A stretch of 64,000 nucleotides of DNA from Planococcus salinarum (GTDB taxonomy: Bacteria; Bacillota; Bacilli; Bacillales_A; Planococcaceae), in assembly GCF_007004625.1 (NCBI RefSeq), contig NZ_VIFV01000009.1, positions 48,141 to 112,140 on the forward strand, written 5' to 3'. This document shows, one piece after another, positions 25,983 through 34,760 of the stretch. Every line of letters begins with the position of its first letter. Position 1 is the stretch's first letter. The translations under genes and the position numbers were made by a program. Below the pieces are notes generated by a model. That model worked only from the letters and a program-made list of their open reading frames with translations, searched no databases and had not been told where the DNA came from.

Positions 25983-26735
25983 ATGTTAACCAATGAACGC
26001 CATGAATATATTTTAAATTGTCTGTATGAAAAAAAGACCATCAAAATCCAGGACATCGTGGATTACACAGCCGCTTCCGAATCAACCATCCGCCGGGATC
26101 TGACTGAGCTTGAGAATCAGCAGAAACTGGAGCGGGTGTTCGGTGGCGCTGTGCTTCCGGGACGTATTCTGCAGGAGTCGAGTGTCGCGGATAAGGCGGC
26201 CCGGAATCTTCAGGAAAAAATACGTCTTGCAAAATTTGCGGCATCGTTCATCGAAAAAGGCGACAGCGTTTTTCTTGATGCCGGGACGACGACGTTTCAA
26301 ATGATTCCTTATTTGAAAGAGAAAGAAGTGGTTGTGGTGACCAATGGGCTGACGCTTGTCGAATCACTCAATGATTATGGCATTACGACTTATTTGACGG
26401 GTGGTTTGATGAAGCCGTTGACCGGTGCTTTTGTCGGTGCACAAACTCTCCAGTCACTTGGAAATTACCGATTTGATATCTGTTTCCTCGGCGCCAATGG
26501 TTTCCATGCGGAATACGGCTATACGACGCCTGATCCTGAAGAGGCGGCCGTCAAAAAGCGGGCAAGCACATTAGCCCGAAAAACTTATATCCTTGCCGAC
26601 CATTCCAAGGCCAATAAAGTAAGTTTTGCCAAGATCATGGATTTGGACCAGGGCATCCTGTTAACAGAACAGATTGCCGGCGAAACATTGGGAGCTATCG
26701 AAAAAAAGACAACAGTGAAGGTGGTTGGCTCATGA
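25983..26735 (+). CDS. fruR: DeoR-family regulator of the fructose operon
   Basis: A 250-aa DeoR/GlpR-type repressor. It has an N-terminal winged helix with IQDIVDYTAASESTIRRDLTELE (about 21-43). The sugar-phosphate sensing domain has DAGTTTFQM near 98, TNGLTLVESL near 120 and GANGFHAEYGYTTPDPEEAAVK near 175. In such operons the effector is typically fructose 1-phosphate. It overlaps fruK by four bases, making fruR-fruK-fruA a coupled operon, the same order as in B. subtilis. Confidence 0.94.
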   Translation: MLTNERHEYILNCLYEKKTIKIQDIVDYTAASESTIRRDLTELENQQKLERVFGGAVLPGRILQESSVADKAARNLQEKIRLAKFAASFIEKGDSVFLDAGTTTFQMIPYLKEKEVVVVTNGLTLVESLNDYGITTYLTGGLMKPLTGAFVGAQTLQSLGNYRFDICFLGANGFHAEYGYTTPDPEEAAVKKRASTLARKTYILADHSKANKVSFAKIMDLDQGILLTEQIAGETLGAIEKKTTVKVVGS

Positions 26736-27664
26736 TTTATACATGCACGATTGCTCCGTCCATCGATTACACCGTGTATTTACCCGAATTCGAATCAGGG
26801 AAACTGAATCGTGCGGACAGTGTCTATTATTATCCCGGAGGCAAAGGCATCAACGTTTCCCGCGTGTTGAAACGTTTGGGTACCGACAATAAGGCAATTG
26901 GATTTGCCGGTGGGTTTACCGGGCAATATATTGAACAGTTTTTAAGAAATGAAGGGGTTGCGGCGGAATTTATCCCGACTGACGAAATCACCCGCATTAA
27001 CGTCAAAATCAAATCCCAGGAAGAAACCGAATTGAACGGACCCGGACCGGCACTTGATGCTGAACAGCTGGAACAATTAACGGAAAAAGTGAAGGCTTTG
27101 AAGAAGGGGGATTGGTTTGTTCTTGCGGGCAGCCTGCCGGATTCGATACCTGAATCCGTATTCTCTGGCCTCTCACAAATTTGCCGGGATCAGGAAGTCC
27201 GGTTTGTGTTGGATACATCGGGACCGGCATTGAAAAGATTAGTGAAAACGAAGCCCTTCCTCATTAAACCGAATTTGGAAGAGCTGGGCGAATTGTTCGG
27301 GATTGAAATATCCAGTAAGCAGGAAGCATTTGAATACGCTTCGAAACTTGTTGGAAACGGCGTCGGCCATGTCATCGTTTCAATGGGGGCAGAAGGTGCG
27401 ATGCTGGTAGCAGAAGAATTCGCTTTTTCAGCTCAGGCACCGAGAGGACTGGTGGTAAACACCGTAGGCTCCGGTGATTCGCTGGTCTCCGGGTTTATTG
27501 CCAGTTTTTCAAAACACCAGGATGCAGAAAGAGCATTCCAATATGGCGTCGCCAGCGGCAGCGCCACTGCTTTCCGGTCGGATTTATGCGACAAAGCCGG
27601 AGTCGAGGCATTACTGGAACAAGTAGAGATTTACCCATTCAACGGACAGGATGTGACAAAATGA
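26732..27664 (+). CDS. fruK: 1-phosphofructokinase
   Basis: Phosphorylates fructose 1-phosphate, the product of the fructose PTS, to fructose 1,6-bisphosphate. The 310-aa PfkB-family protein begins MIYTCTIAPSIDYTVYL. It shows the sugar-binding GGKGINVSRVLKRLG (about 34-48) and the ATP/anion-hole motif NTVGSGDSLVSGF (about 244-256) with the catalytic Asp. Overlaps fruR and fruA by four bases each. Confidence 0.95.
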   Translation: MIYTCTIAPSIDYTVYLPEFESGKLNRADSVYYYPGGKGINVSRVLKRLGTDNKAIGFAGGFTGQYIEQFLRNEGVAAEFIPTDEITRINVKIKSQEETELNGPGPALDAEQLEQLTEKVKALKKGDWFVLAGSLPDSIPESVFSGLSQICRDQEVRFVLDTSGPALKRLVKTKPFLIKPNLEELGELFGIEISSKQEAFEYASKLVGNGVGHVIVSMGAEGAMLVAEEFAFSAQAPRGLVVNTVGSGDSLVSGFIASFSKHQDAERAFQYGVASGSATAFRSDLCDKAGVEALLEQVEIYPFNGQDVTK

Positions 27665-29577
27665 GAATTACAGATTTATTGACCAAAGACACGATTGCCA
27701 TGGATTTGCGGGCAGACAACAAAACAGCTGTCATAGATGAGCTGATTGCACAGCTTGACGGGGCAGGAAAACTGACTGACCCGGAAGCTTTCAAACAAAA
27801 CATTTTAACGAGGGAAGAGCAGAGCACGACAGGCATCGGCGAAGGAATCGCCATTCCCCATGCCAAGTCAGCTGCAGTAAAATCCCCTGCAATTGCATTC
27901 GGCCGGTCGCTGGAAGGCATTGATTTTGAATCGATGGACGGACAGCCGGCAAACTTGTTCTTTATGATTGCAGCGAGTGAAGGGGCAAATGACGCGCACC
28001 TGGAAGCCTTATCGAGGCTCGCAACATTTTTAATGGATGAAAAGTTCCGGGAGAGAATTCTCGCGGCCGCTACGAAAGAAGAAGTTTTACTGGCAGTATC
28101 AGACAAAGAAACCGAAGTGGCCGGTCCGGAAGACACGCCGGCAACCACGAATGAAACAGAGTCATCCGGCAAAAGAATCCTGGCTGTCACTGCCTGCCCG
28201 ACCGGGATTGCACATACGTATATGGCGGCTGAAAAGCTCAGTGAACGCGCAAAAGAACTTGGCATATCACTGAAAGTGGAAACAAACGGTTCCAGCGGGG
28301 TAAAAAACCGCCTGACTGCTGAAGACATTGCCGAAGCGGACGCCATCATTGTGGCCGCCGATACGAAAGTGGAAATGGCGCGTTTTGACGGCAAACCGGT
28401 CATCCAGACAGCGGTCGGCAAAGCGATCTACGAAACGGATAATCTGTTGAACCGTGCTGTCACAAATGACGCGCCCATCTATAAGCATGACAAGTCTAAA
28501 GACGAAGCAACTGAGTCAGATTCAAAAGGCGGATTTTACAAGCATTTGATGAACGGTGTTTCGAATATGTTGCCGTTTGTCGTCGGTGGCGGTATCCTGA
28601 TTGCGTTGTCCTTTTTCTGGGGCATCAATGCATCAGATCCGACGCATCCTGATTATAATGAATTTGCAGCCATGCTGAGCACAATCGGAGGTGGCACTGC
28701 GTTCTTCCTGATGGTTCCTGTTCTTGCAGGCTTTATCGCGATGAGCATCGCGGACAGACCCGGTTTTGCGCCGGGTATGATCGGTGGTTTGATCGCCATC
28801 ACGGTTACGGGTGTTGAAGGCGCAGATGGCGGTTCCGGATTCCTTGGCGGTTTGATTGCCGGTTTCCTTGCCGGTTATGTAACGGTACTTGTGAAAAAGG
28901 TATTTTCTCGTATTCCTCAAAGTCTCGAAGGATTGAAACCGGTTCTCTTTTATCCGGTATTCGGCATCGCCATCACAGGGATTATCATGATGCTGATCAA
29001 TCCGCCACTTACGACCGTCTACAGTGGAATTTCCGCATTCCTTGAAGGACTTGGCGGTACGAATCTTATCCTTGTCGGACTTTTGCTTGGCGGTATGATG
29101 GCAGTCGATATGGGCGGGCCGGTCAACAAAGCGGCCTATACATTCGGCATTGCGATGCTGGATGCGGATAATTTCAATTTCATGGCAACGGTCATGGCGG
29201 CGGGCATGGTTCCGCCGCTTGGCCTGGCCATTGCGACAACGATGTTCAAAAAGAAATTTTCGAAACCGGAACGTGAAGCGGGCAAGACAGCTTATGTTCT
29301 TGGTGCAAGTTTCATCACAGAAGGCGTTATCCCGTTTGCCGCGGCTGACCCGGCTCGTGTCATTCCGGCGGCCATCGCCGGAGCGGCGACTACCGGAGCA
29401 CTCGTAATGCTGTTCGATATCGGCTTGCGCGCACCTCACGGAGGAGTCTTCGTCATCGGGCTGGTAGACGGCGGGGCTTTGAGCATCCTTATGTACTTGA
29501 TCGCGATCCTTATCGGTTCGTTTGTAACAGCGATCATTGTTGGAATGCTGAAGAAGAATGCAGCAGTAGCAGCTTAA
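27661..29577 (+). CDS. fruA: PTS fructose-specific enzyme IIABC
   Basis: Imports fructose and phosphorylates it to fructose 1-phosphate. The protein has 638 aa from ATG 27661 (the ATGA overlap with fruK decides the start). The IIA domain (1 to about 150) has GIGEGIAIPHAKS with phospho-His67. The IIB domain (about 170-270) has VTACPTGIAHTYMAAE with Cys179. The IIC membrane domain (about 290-638) carries many hydrophobic segments, for example VVGGGILIALSFFWG and MGGPVNKAAYTFG. It ends before a strong terminator. Confidence 0.96.
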   Translation: MRITDLLTKDTIAMDLRADNKTAVIDELIAQLDGAGKLTDPEAFKQNILTREEQSTTGIGEGIAIPHAKSAAVKSPAIAFGRSLEGIDFESMDGQPANLFFMIAASEGANDAHLEALSRLATFLMDEKFRERILAAATKEEVLLAVSDKETEVAGPEDTPATTNETESSGKRILAVTACPTGIAHTYMAAEKLSERAKELGISLKVETNGSSGVKNRLTAEDIAEADAIIVAADTKVEMARFDGKPVIQTAVGKAIYETDNLLNRAVTNDAPIYKHDKSKDEATESDSKGGFYKHLMNGVSNMLPFVVGGGILIALSFFWGINASDPTHPDYNEFAAMLSTIGGGTAFFLMVPVLAGFIAMSIADRPGFAPGMIGGLIAITVTGVEGADGGSGFLGGLIAGFLAGYVTVLVKKVFSRIPQSLEGLKPVLFYPVFGIAITGIIMMLINPPLTTVYSGISAFLEGLGGTNLILVGLLLGGMMAVDMGGPVNKAAYTFGIAMLDADNFNFMATVMAAGMVPPLGLAIATTMFKKKFSKPEREAGKTAYVLGASFITEGVIPFAAADPARVIPAAIAGAATTGALVMLFDIGLRAPHGGVFVIGLVDGGALSILMYLIAILIGSFVTAIIVGMLKKNAAVAA

Positions 29578-29584
29578 TCAAATT

Positions 29585-29620
29585 ACCGCAATCTGCGATT
29601 CATGCAGATTGCGGTTTTTT
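29585..29620 (+). terminator. Terminator after fruA
   Basis: Stem ACCGCAATCTGC / GCAGATTGCGGT with a seven-base loop, then TTTTTT. Confidence 0.92.
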
Positions 29621-29934
29621 CTTGCCCTCATATAAAAATAGAAACAGATTAATTCCTGAGTATTATGATAGTAAGATAAAAGTATGGCTTAATAGTATTA
29701 ATAAGTTATTCGAGGAAGAGGAAGGGTATCTGTATATTATATAAAAAGAACCTCTTAACAATAATCTTGATTTTAGATAGGGAAAGTAGAAGAAATTGAT
29801 TATGAACAAACGGACCATTATCATATTATCGAATATCGGAAGACGAACCGGAAGTGTAAATTTTTCAGAAGAGGGAAACCTGTAAAAAGAAGATATTAAT
29901 TATAAACTGACGTGAAGAAAGGATTGAATACAAG
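29621..29934. other. AT-rich intergenic region, no gene
   Basis: 314 bp between the fruA terminator and the SDR gene. No open frame with a ribosome site, hairpin or clear -35/-10 pair was recognised; GAAAGGA just before 29935 is the ribosome site of the next gene. Confidence 0.45.
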
Positions 29935-30657
29935 ATGGCACAATCACTGAAAGGCAAGACTGCATTTATTACCGGAGCGGGCAAGGGGATCGGCAAAGCG
30001 ACGGCACTCGCCCTGGCGGAAGAAGGCGTCAATATCGGCATGATGGCACGGACGGAATCGGATCTGGAGGCGGTCGCAAAAGAACTTGAACAGCGCGGCG
30101 TGAAAGCGGCTTATGCCACTGCCGACGTATCGTCGATGGAACAGGTGGAAGATGCAGTTGCGAAACTCACTGAACAGCTTGGTTCCGTTGATATTCTCAT
30201 CAATAACGCCGGAATCGGCACATTCGGACCGTTCCTTGAAATCGATCCGGCTGAATGGAAGAAAATGATCGATGTCAACCTGATGGGTATGTATTACGTG
30301 ACCCGCGCGGTGCTGCCGCAATTGATCGAGAAAAACGGCGGCGACATCATCAATATTTCGTCCATGTCGGGCGTCAAAGGTACAGAAGGCTCCAGTGCCT
30401 ACAGTGCCTCGAAATTCGGCGTGCTCGGCATGACGGAATCGCTGTCGCAGGAAGTGCGCAAAAACAATATCCGCGTCTTTGCGCTGACACCGAGCCTCGT
30501 GATTACGGAATTTTTCGGGGAAGGCAACAAACCGGAGAAGAGCGAAGAGAAATTCATGCAGGCGGAAGACCTGGCTGAATACATGGTAGCCCAATTAAAG
30601 CTCAACCCGCGGATCTTTATTCCGAAGTCGAGCCTGTGGGCGACCAACCCATTCTAA
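29935..30657 (+). CDS. Short-chain dehydrogenase/reductase (FabG-like)
   Basis: A 240-aa classical SDR. The cofactor-binding motif is TGAGKGIG (about 14-21), with NNAG near 91, and the catalytic Ser-Tyr-Lys set in ISSMSG (about 141) and YSASK (about 154-158). Resembles 3-oxoacyl-ACP reductases, but context does not point to fatty acid synthesis, so the substrate stays open. It is followed 45 bp later by an SRPBCC gene, possibly co-transcribed. Confidence 0.9.
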   Translation: MAQSLKGKTAFITGAGKGIGKATALALAEEGVNIGMMARTESDLEAVAKELEQRGVKAAYATADVSSMEQVEDAVAKLTEQLGSVDILINNAGIGTFGPFLEIDPAEWKKMIDVNLMGMYYVTRAVLPQLIEKNGGDIINISSMSGVKGTEGSSAYSASKFGVLGMTESLSQEVRKNNIRVFALTPSLVITEFFGEGNKPEKSEEKFMQAEDLAEYMVAQLKLNPRIFIPKSSLWATNPF

Positions 30658-30702
30658 AATTTTGAAATGAATCTTGTCGAGAACAACAAGGGGGGCATTA
30701 AT

Positions 30703-31155
30703 TTGGTGAAATGGAAAGAAGAAATAATTATCAAGCAACCGATTGAGCAGGTTTGGCGGCTGTTTTCCGATGACAACGCCAAAATTCTCTACCCGAAATT
30801 GGAAGACCATGTCCTGATTGAAAACGAAAATGATGAAACGGGTGCCAAACATGCCCAAAGCTATATGGAGGGCAGTCAGTTGCAGACATATATCGTGGAA
30901 ACCATCCTCTTCGAAGACAGTCCGAACCGCAAAACCCGCCATACCCGTTTTTCAATGAACGGCATGTTTCAGATTGACTATGTTTTTACGCTGGATAAAA
31001 AACCCGATGGCCAGACTCTCTTCACCTATCAAGGGACGCAGAAAGGGATGACCCTTACAGGCAAAGCCATGATGATGGCCGGCAGCAGGAAAAGACGCCA
31101 GGAAACGGTGCGTGACTTTGTGCAGCGGGTGGAAATGACAGCCGGAAAAATTTGA
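30703..31155 (+). CDS. SRPBCC (START-like) family protein, first of a tandem pair
   Basis: About 151 aa starting with TTG 30703 or GTG 30706 after AAGGGGGGC; the upstream ATG at 30667 has no ribosome site. KWKEEIIIKQPIEQVWRLFSD is the classic start of a START/polyketide-cyclase-like ligand-binding fold. Roughly a third of its residues match the next gene (31325-31777), for instance ENENDETGAKHAQS against EKNEQEAGAKHMQS, so they are tandem paralogues. Ligand unknown. The two copies are separated by a terminator. Confidence 0.8.
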   Translation: MVKWKEEIIIKQPIEQVWRLFSDDNAKILYPKLEDHVLIENENDETGAKHAQSYMEGSQLQTYIVETILFEDSPNRKTRHTRFSMNGMFQIDYVFTLDKKPDGQTLFTYQGTQKGMTLTGKAMMMAGSRKRRQETVRDFVQRVEMTAGKI

Positions 31156-31173
31156 GCCGAATAAGAAAATCCC

Positions 31174-31206
31174 GGAAAGCCTGGAAAAACAGGCTTTCTT
31201 TTGTTT
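31174..31206 (+). terminator. Terminator between the two SRPBCC genes
   Basis: GAAAGCCTG / CAGGCTTTC stem with a six-base A-rich loop followed by a T-rich tail. Confidence 0.85.
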
Positions 31207-31324
31207 TGTGTGCATAAACGATATACTTCATAGTAACTAAAGATCTCAGTATGGTTTCCAGTTGAAAAGAGAAAAAAACTGGAGGGAAGCAAAGCATGTC
31301 AGACGCCGGAAAGGGTGGAACCGC

Positions 31325-31777
31325 ATGATTGAATGGGAAGAGTCAAGGATCATCAGCCAGAATATTGATCAGGTGTGGTCGTTGTTTGCCGACCGCAATA
31401 TCCGGAAAATCATGCCGCAGGTCCAAAAGCATGAGCTTATTGAAAAAAATGAGCAGGAAGCCGGCGCCAAACACATGCAAAGTTCTAAAGAAGGATGGCG
31501 GATACAGAAGTATGTGGTGGAAACGCTTGCCTATGAAGATCTACCCGACAAAAAATACAAGCAGATTTACTTTGTTCCCGGCAGGGCTGTTGAAATCGAT
31601 TTATGTTTTACATTGTACAAAATTGATGAAAACCAGACGCAATTCACTTACGCGGGGTGCAGCCAGGGACGCAATTTTGTCGGACAGGCCATAATGAAAC
31701 TGGCCAGCCACAGCAGCAATTTAAAGACTGTTCACAAATTTTTGGATCGTGTCGAGACGGAAGCCATGAAATTATAG
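31325..31777 (+). CDS. SRPBCC (START-like) family protein, second of a tandem pair
   Basis: 150 aa from ATG 31325, set by GAAAGGGTGG upstream; the frame is open to 31262 but without a ribosome site. MIEWEESRIISQNIDQVWSLF matches the paralogue at 30703-31155 along its length. It is a small ligand-binding helix-grip fold; no catalytic residues are evident. Its own terminator follows, so the two copies appear independently transcribed. Confidence 0.8.
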   Translation: MIEWEESRIISQNIDQVWSLFADRNIRKIMPQVQKHELIEKNEQEAGAKHMQSSKEGWRIQKYVVETLAYEDLPDKKYKQIYFVPGRAVEIDLCFTLYKIDENQTQFTYAGCSQGRNFVGQAIMKLASHSSNLKTVHKFLDRVETEAMKL

Positions 31778-31783
31778 GAGCCC

Positions 31784-31815
31784 ACAGGAGCCAAAAGCGC
31801 TCCTGTTATTTTTTT
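31784..31815 (+). terminator. Terminator after the second SRPBCC gene
   Basis: ACAGGAGC / GCTCCTGT stem followed by TATTTTTTT. Confidence 0.85.
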
Positions 31816-31918
31816 GCTTATTTTCAAGAGAGCGATTATTTTACTGAGACAAAGGAGTATACTTTAATTGATTGAATATTCATGAGACGGACCAATGAAC
31901 GCCGGCAGGAGGGGACAG

Positions 31919-32446
31919 ATGAAAATCCATATTATCGGGTCGGTAGGCAGTGGCAAGACGACGCTCGGCAGGAAACTGGCGCAAAAACTGGAGATTCCGC
32001 ATACCACAACAGATAATCTTGTGTGGCAACGGAATCCCGGCGGCGATATCCGCAACAGCGAAGAACGGCGAGACGAATTGCTGGAGGGGGTCCTCGCTGA
32101 AAAAGGCTGGCTGATTGAAGGCGTACATATCGGTTGGACGGATCCTGTCATTGAGGAGGCCAGCCATGTTATCTTTCTCGATCCGCCTTTCTTCATCCGG
32201 TCAATGCGAATAATCTCCCGCCATTTCAAACAAGTTTGGGGTATCGAAAAAGCCGATTACAAAACGGAGTGGTCCATGCTGGGGAAGATGCATCGGTGGA
32301 ATAAATATTTCGAAATAACGATGAAACCGGAATTTTTATTGAAATTGGAAAGATATCCGGAGAAAACAACGGTGGTATCCAGAAGGAAAGATCTGGTGAA
32401 CGTGCAGGCCGAATTGGAGGCGTATGCGAGGAAGCCGGATAATTAG
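31919..32446 (+). CDS. P-loop NTPase, topology-modulation/FlaR-like kinase
   Basis: A 175-aa small P-loop protein with Walker A GSVGSGKTTLGRKLA (about 7-21) and an adenylate-kinase-like lid and substrate region (TTTDNLVW, WLIEGVHIGWTDPV). Such proteins are annotated as FlaR or DNA topology modulation kinases; the real substrate is unknown. AGGAGGGGACAG sets ATG 31919. Single gene. Confidence 0.78.
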   Translation: MKIHIIGSVGSGKTTLGRKLAQKLEIPHTTTDNLVWQRNPGGDIRNSEERRDELLEGVLAEKGWLIEGVHIGWTDPVIEEASHVIFLDPPFFIRSMRIISRHFKQVWGIEKADYKTEWSMLGKMHRWNKYFEITMKPEFLLKLERYPEKTTVVSRRKDLVNVQAELEAYARKPDN

Positions 32447-32735
32447 GAGAAATTTTATTAAAAACGGGTTGATAATGTAAAATAAACTAGTATATGTAGT
32501 AAATTACATAAAGATTAAACACTAAATTCCAAACTAGCCAACAAGAAGTCGAAAGAACTAAAAGCATTCTTGCTATAACATTATCAAACCGAGCGCATCA
32601 AATCGATAGTGAATAATCCGGAGTTTTTGGCAAGTATCAATCACAAGCAGCAAATTACTGGGAAATATTTGGGCACTTAACTTATTTAATAGTTTATTCA
32701 TTATGATGGGAAAGATATGATGAGGAGAGAGAAAA
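32447..32735. other. AT-rich intergenic region, no gene
   Basis: 289 bp, AT-rich, between the kinase and GNAT genes. No ORF, hairpin or repeat recognised. Confidence 0.45.
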
Positions 32736-33230
32736 TTGGAATATAAGACTCGTGCAATGGAAGAGAAAGATATCGAACAGGTGCAGCATGTCGCAAAGAT
32801 GAGTTGGAACGATACGTATGAAGGAATCATTCCGTTTGCTGTTCAGGAACGGTTTTTAAATTCCGCGTACAGCAAGGAAATGATGATTCGCCGCCTGAAC
32901 GTCTCTTCGCTTTATGTGGCGGAAAGCCAGGACCGAATCGTCGGATTTGCCAATTTTTCGCTGGTCAAAGAAGCGGGAGAGATGGAACTGGGCGCGATTT
33001 ACTTGTTGCCGGAGCACCAGGGGAACGGGATAGGCAGCGCTTTACTGAACAAGGGCATCACAATGGCAACGTCCGCCAAAAAGGTTTTTATAAATGTGGA
33101 AAAAGAAAACCGGACCGGTGTAAGGTTCTATGAAGCCAGGGGCTTCGATTTCGTTTCGGAATTTGAAGACGATCTGGAAGGCCACAAGACTTTGATGCTG
33201 CGAATGGTGTTAATAATCGAAAATTATTAA
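32736..33230 (+). CDS. GNAT-family N-acetyltransferase
   Basis: A 164-aa acetyl-CoA-dependent acetyltransferase. The acetyl-CoA-binding motif reads LGAIYLLPEHQGNGIGSALL (about 88-107), followed by VEKENRTGVRFYEARGF (about 125-141), both typical of GNAT. The start is TTG 32736 with GAGGAGAGAG upstream. The acceptor is not known. Monocistronic. Confidence 0.88.
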   Translation: MEYKTRAMEEKDIEQVQHVAKMSWNDTYEGIIPFAVQERFLNSAYSKEMMIRRLNVSSLYVAESQDRIVGFANFSLVKEAGEMELGAIYLLPEHQGNGIGSALLNKGITMATSAKKVFINVEKENRTGVRFYEARGFDFVSEFEDDLEGHKTLMLRMVLIIENY

Positions 33231-33324
33231 AGAAAAACTAAGTATATGTAACTAACTACAAAAGGAATTATTAAAAAAATCAAAAAACGCAATAAGAAAT
33301 TAAAAAACCCGGGAGGCAATAAAA

Positions 33325-33831
33325 ATGGCAGCAGATTACCCGAAACACATTGTCGCAGTGTCCGCGTACATAACAAATGAGAAAGGGGAAGCCTTGCTGG
33401 TCAAAGCGCATGGGCGCAAAGACACGTGGGAGCCGCCCGGGGGGCAGGTGGAACGCGGCGAGGCGCTTGATGAGGCCGTCCGGCGTGAAGTGTTTGAAGA
33501 AACCGGGGTTGAGATCCATGTGCACGGCATCACCGGTGTCTATTACAATGCGAGCAGTGAGATTCTGTCTGTCATTTTTCGGGCACAATGCCGTGACAGT
33601 GAAATCTTCATGCAGCCTGAAGAGATATTTGACGCCAGATTCATCAATCTGACCGAAGAAAATATAGGCGACTATATCACGCGGCCGCATATGCAAAGCC
33701 GAACGCTGGATGCGATGCGTGCAGAAGAGTGTGTGCTTTATGAAACCTGGGAAGTTCGGCCTTATAACCTACTGGGGCGCATGGACAGGAAAAAGATTTA
33801 CTTGTGTGATGACTCCAAGAGAAGGGTTTGA
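33325..33831 (+). CDS. Nudix hydrolase
   Basis: 168 aa. The Nudix box GGQVERGEALDEAVRREVFEETGV lies near residues 38-61 (listed here in its key positions: GG, E, RE, EE, G). The N-terminal strand HIVAVSAYITNEKGE is typical. CCCGGGAGGC precedes ATG 33325. The C-terminal 50 residues beyond the Nudix fold are unassigned. An MBL-fold gene starts 8 bp after the stop, so the two are probably co-transcribed. Confidence 0.88.
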   Translation: MAADYPKHIVAVSAYITNEKGEALLVKAHGRKDTWEPPGGQVERGEALDEAVRREVFEETGVEIHVHGITGVYYNASSEILSVIFRAQCRDSEIFMQPEEIFDARFINLTEENIGDYITRPHMQSRTLDAMRAEECVLYETWEVRPYNLLGRMDRKKIYLCDDSKRRV

Positions 33832-33838
33832 GTGTTCT

Positions 33839-34633
33839 ATGCTTAAGATGTACGAACGGAATGGTGTGCTGTGCGCCGAAGGCCTGATTGAAACCATCGG
33901 ACAGAAAGTTTTTCTTTATATGGTTGATGGTCTGCTGATTGACAGCGGTCCCGAAAAGCTGCGGGAAGAACTGCTGTCGCTTTTTCAGGAAAACGACTTT
34001 GATCAGCTTGTGCTGACGCACAACCATGAAGATCACACAGGAAATGCCGCGTGGATACAAAACAATCTTGCTAAGCCGATTTTCATTCATCCCCAGGGAC
34101 TGTCAGAGTGCCTCGGCGCTGGTGATTATCCGAACTACCGCAGAATCACGTGGGGCGGAAGGGAAGCGTTTTCGCCGCAGCCAGTAAGTGCCGCCATCCA
34201 GTCCAGGAATCTGAAATGGCGCATACTCCACACCCCGGGACATACGGACGATCATATTGCTTTATATAATGAAGAGAGGAAACTCCTTTTCACGGGAGAC
34301 CTTTACGTTGCTGCGAGGACAAAAGTCAGCATGAAAACGGAATCGGTTCCGAAAATCATGAGCTCCATCCGTTTGCTGCTCGATAACGAGTTTACCGCCA
34401 TCTATTGCAGCCATGCGGGTTACCTTGAAAATGGCAGGGAGCTCCTGGAACAAAAATTGCGTTATTTGGAGGCAATTTCAGTAAAGGCAACCGCACTGGC
34501 AGCCGGGGGCGAATCTGCTCAGCAAATAGCCGACACATTATTGCCTGGCAACTATCCCATTATCCGATTTTCCGAAAAGGAATGGGACACAGTGCATCTA
34601 ATCCGTTCCATTCTTGATGAGCCTTTATTTTGA
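33839..34633 (+). CDS. MBL-fold metallohydrolase
   Basis: 264 aa from ATG 33839. The frame is open back to 33710, but those codons overlap the Nudix gene in another frame and are not expected to be used. The metal site is THNHEDHTGN (about 60-69), with HTPGHTDDHIAL near 130 and FTGDLY near 154. The C-terminal helical region, after CSHAG near 190, is typical of the family with an added domain. Substrate unknown. Follows the Nudix gene by 8 bp. Confidence 0.85.
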   Translation: MLKMYERNGVLCAEGLIETIGQKVFLYMVDGLLIDSGPEKLREELLSLFQENDFDQLVLTHNHEDHTGNAAWIQNNLAKPIFIHPQGLSECLGAGDYPNYRRITWGGREAFSPQPVSAAIQSRNLKWRILHTPGHTDDHIALYNEERKLLFTGDLYVAARTKVSMKTESVPKIMSSIRLLLDNEFTAIYCSHAGYLENGRELLEQKLRYLEAISVKATALAAGGESAQQIADTLLPGNYPIIRFSEKEWDTVHLIRSILDEPLF

Positions 34634-34652
34634 AGCGTACGTGTTTGTGCAG

Positions 34653-34680
34653 AAAAATCTCCTTTCCTGGGGATTTTTTT
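34653..34680 (+). terminator. Terminator after the MBL gene
   Basis: AAAAATCTCC / GGGGATTTTT-type hairpin around TTTCCT, ending in a T run. Confidence 0.8.
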
Positions 34681-34760
34681 CTTTATTCGAAGATCGTGTT
34701 GCATTTTTGCTATACTGAACGAAAAGGTATTGACATTCTATTCTGATAATCCGGGAGGAA

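Noticed and set aside
28633..29439. 268-codon minus-strand frame opposite fruA
   Set aside because: Antisense of the IIC domain; low-complexity Arg/His-rich protein without a ribosome site.
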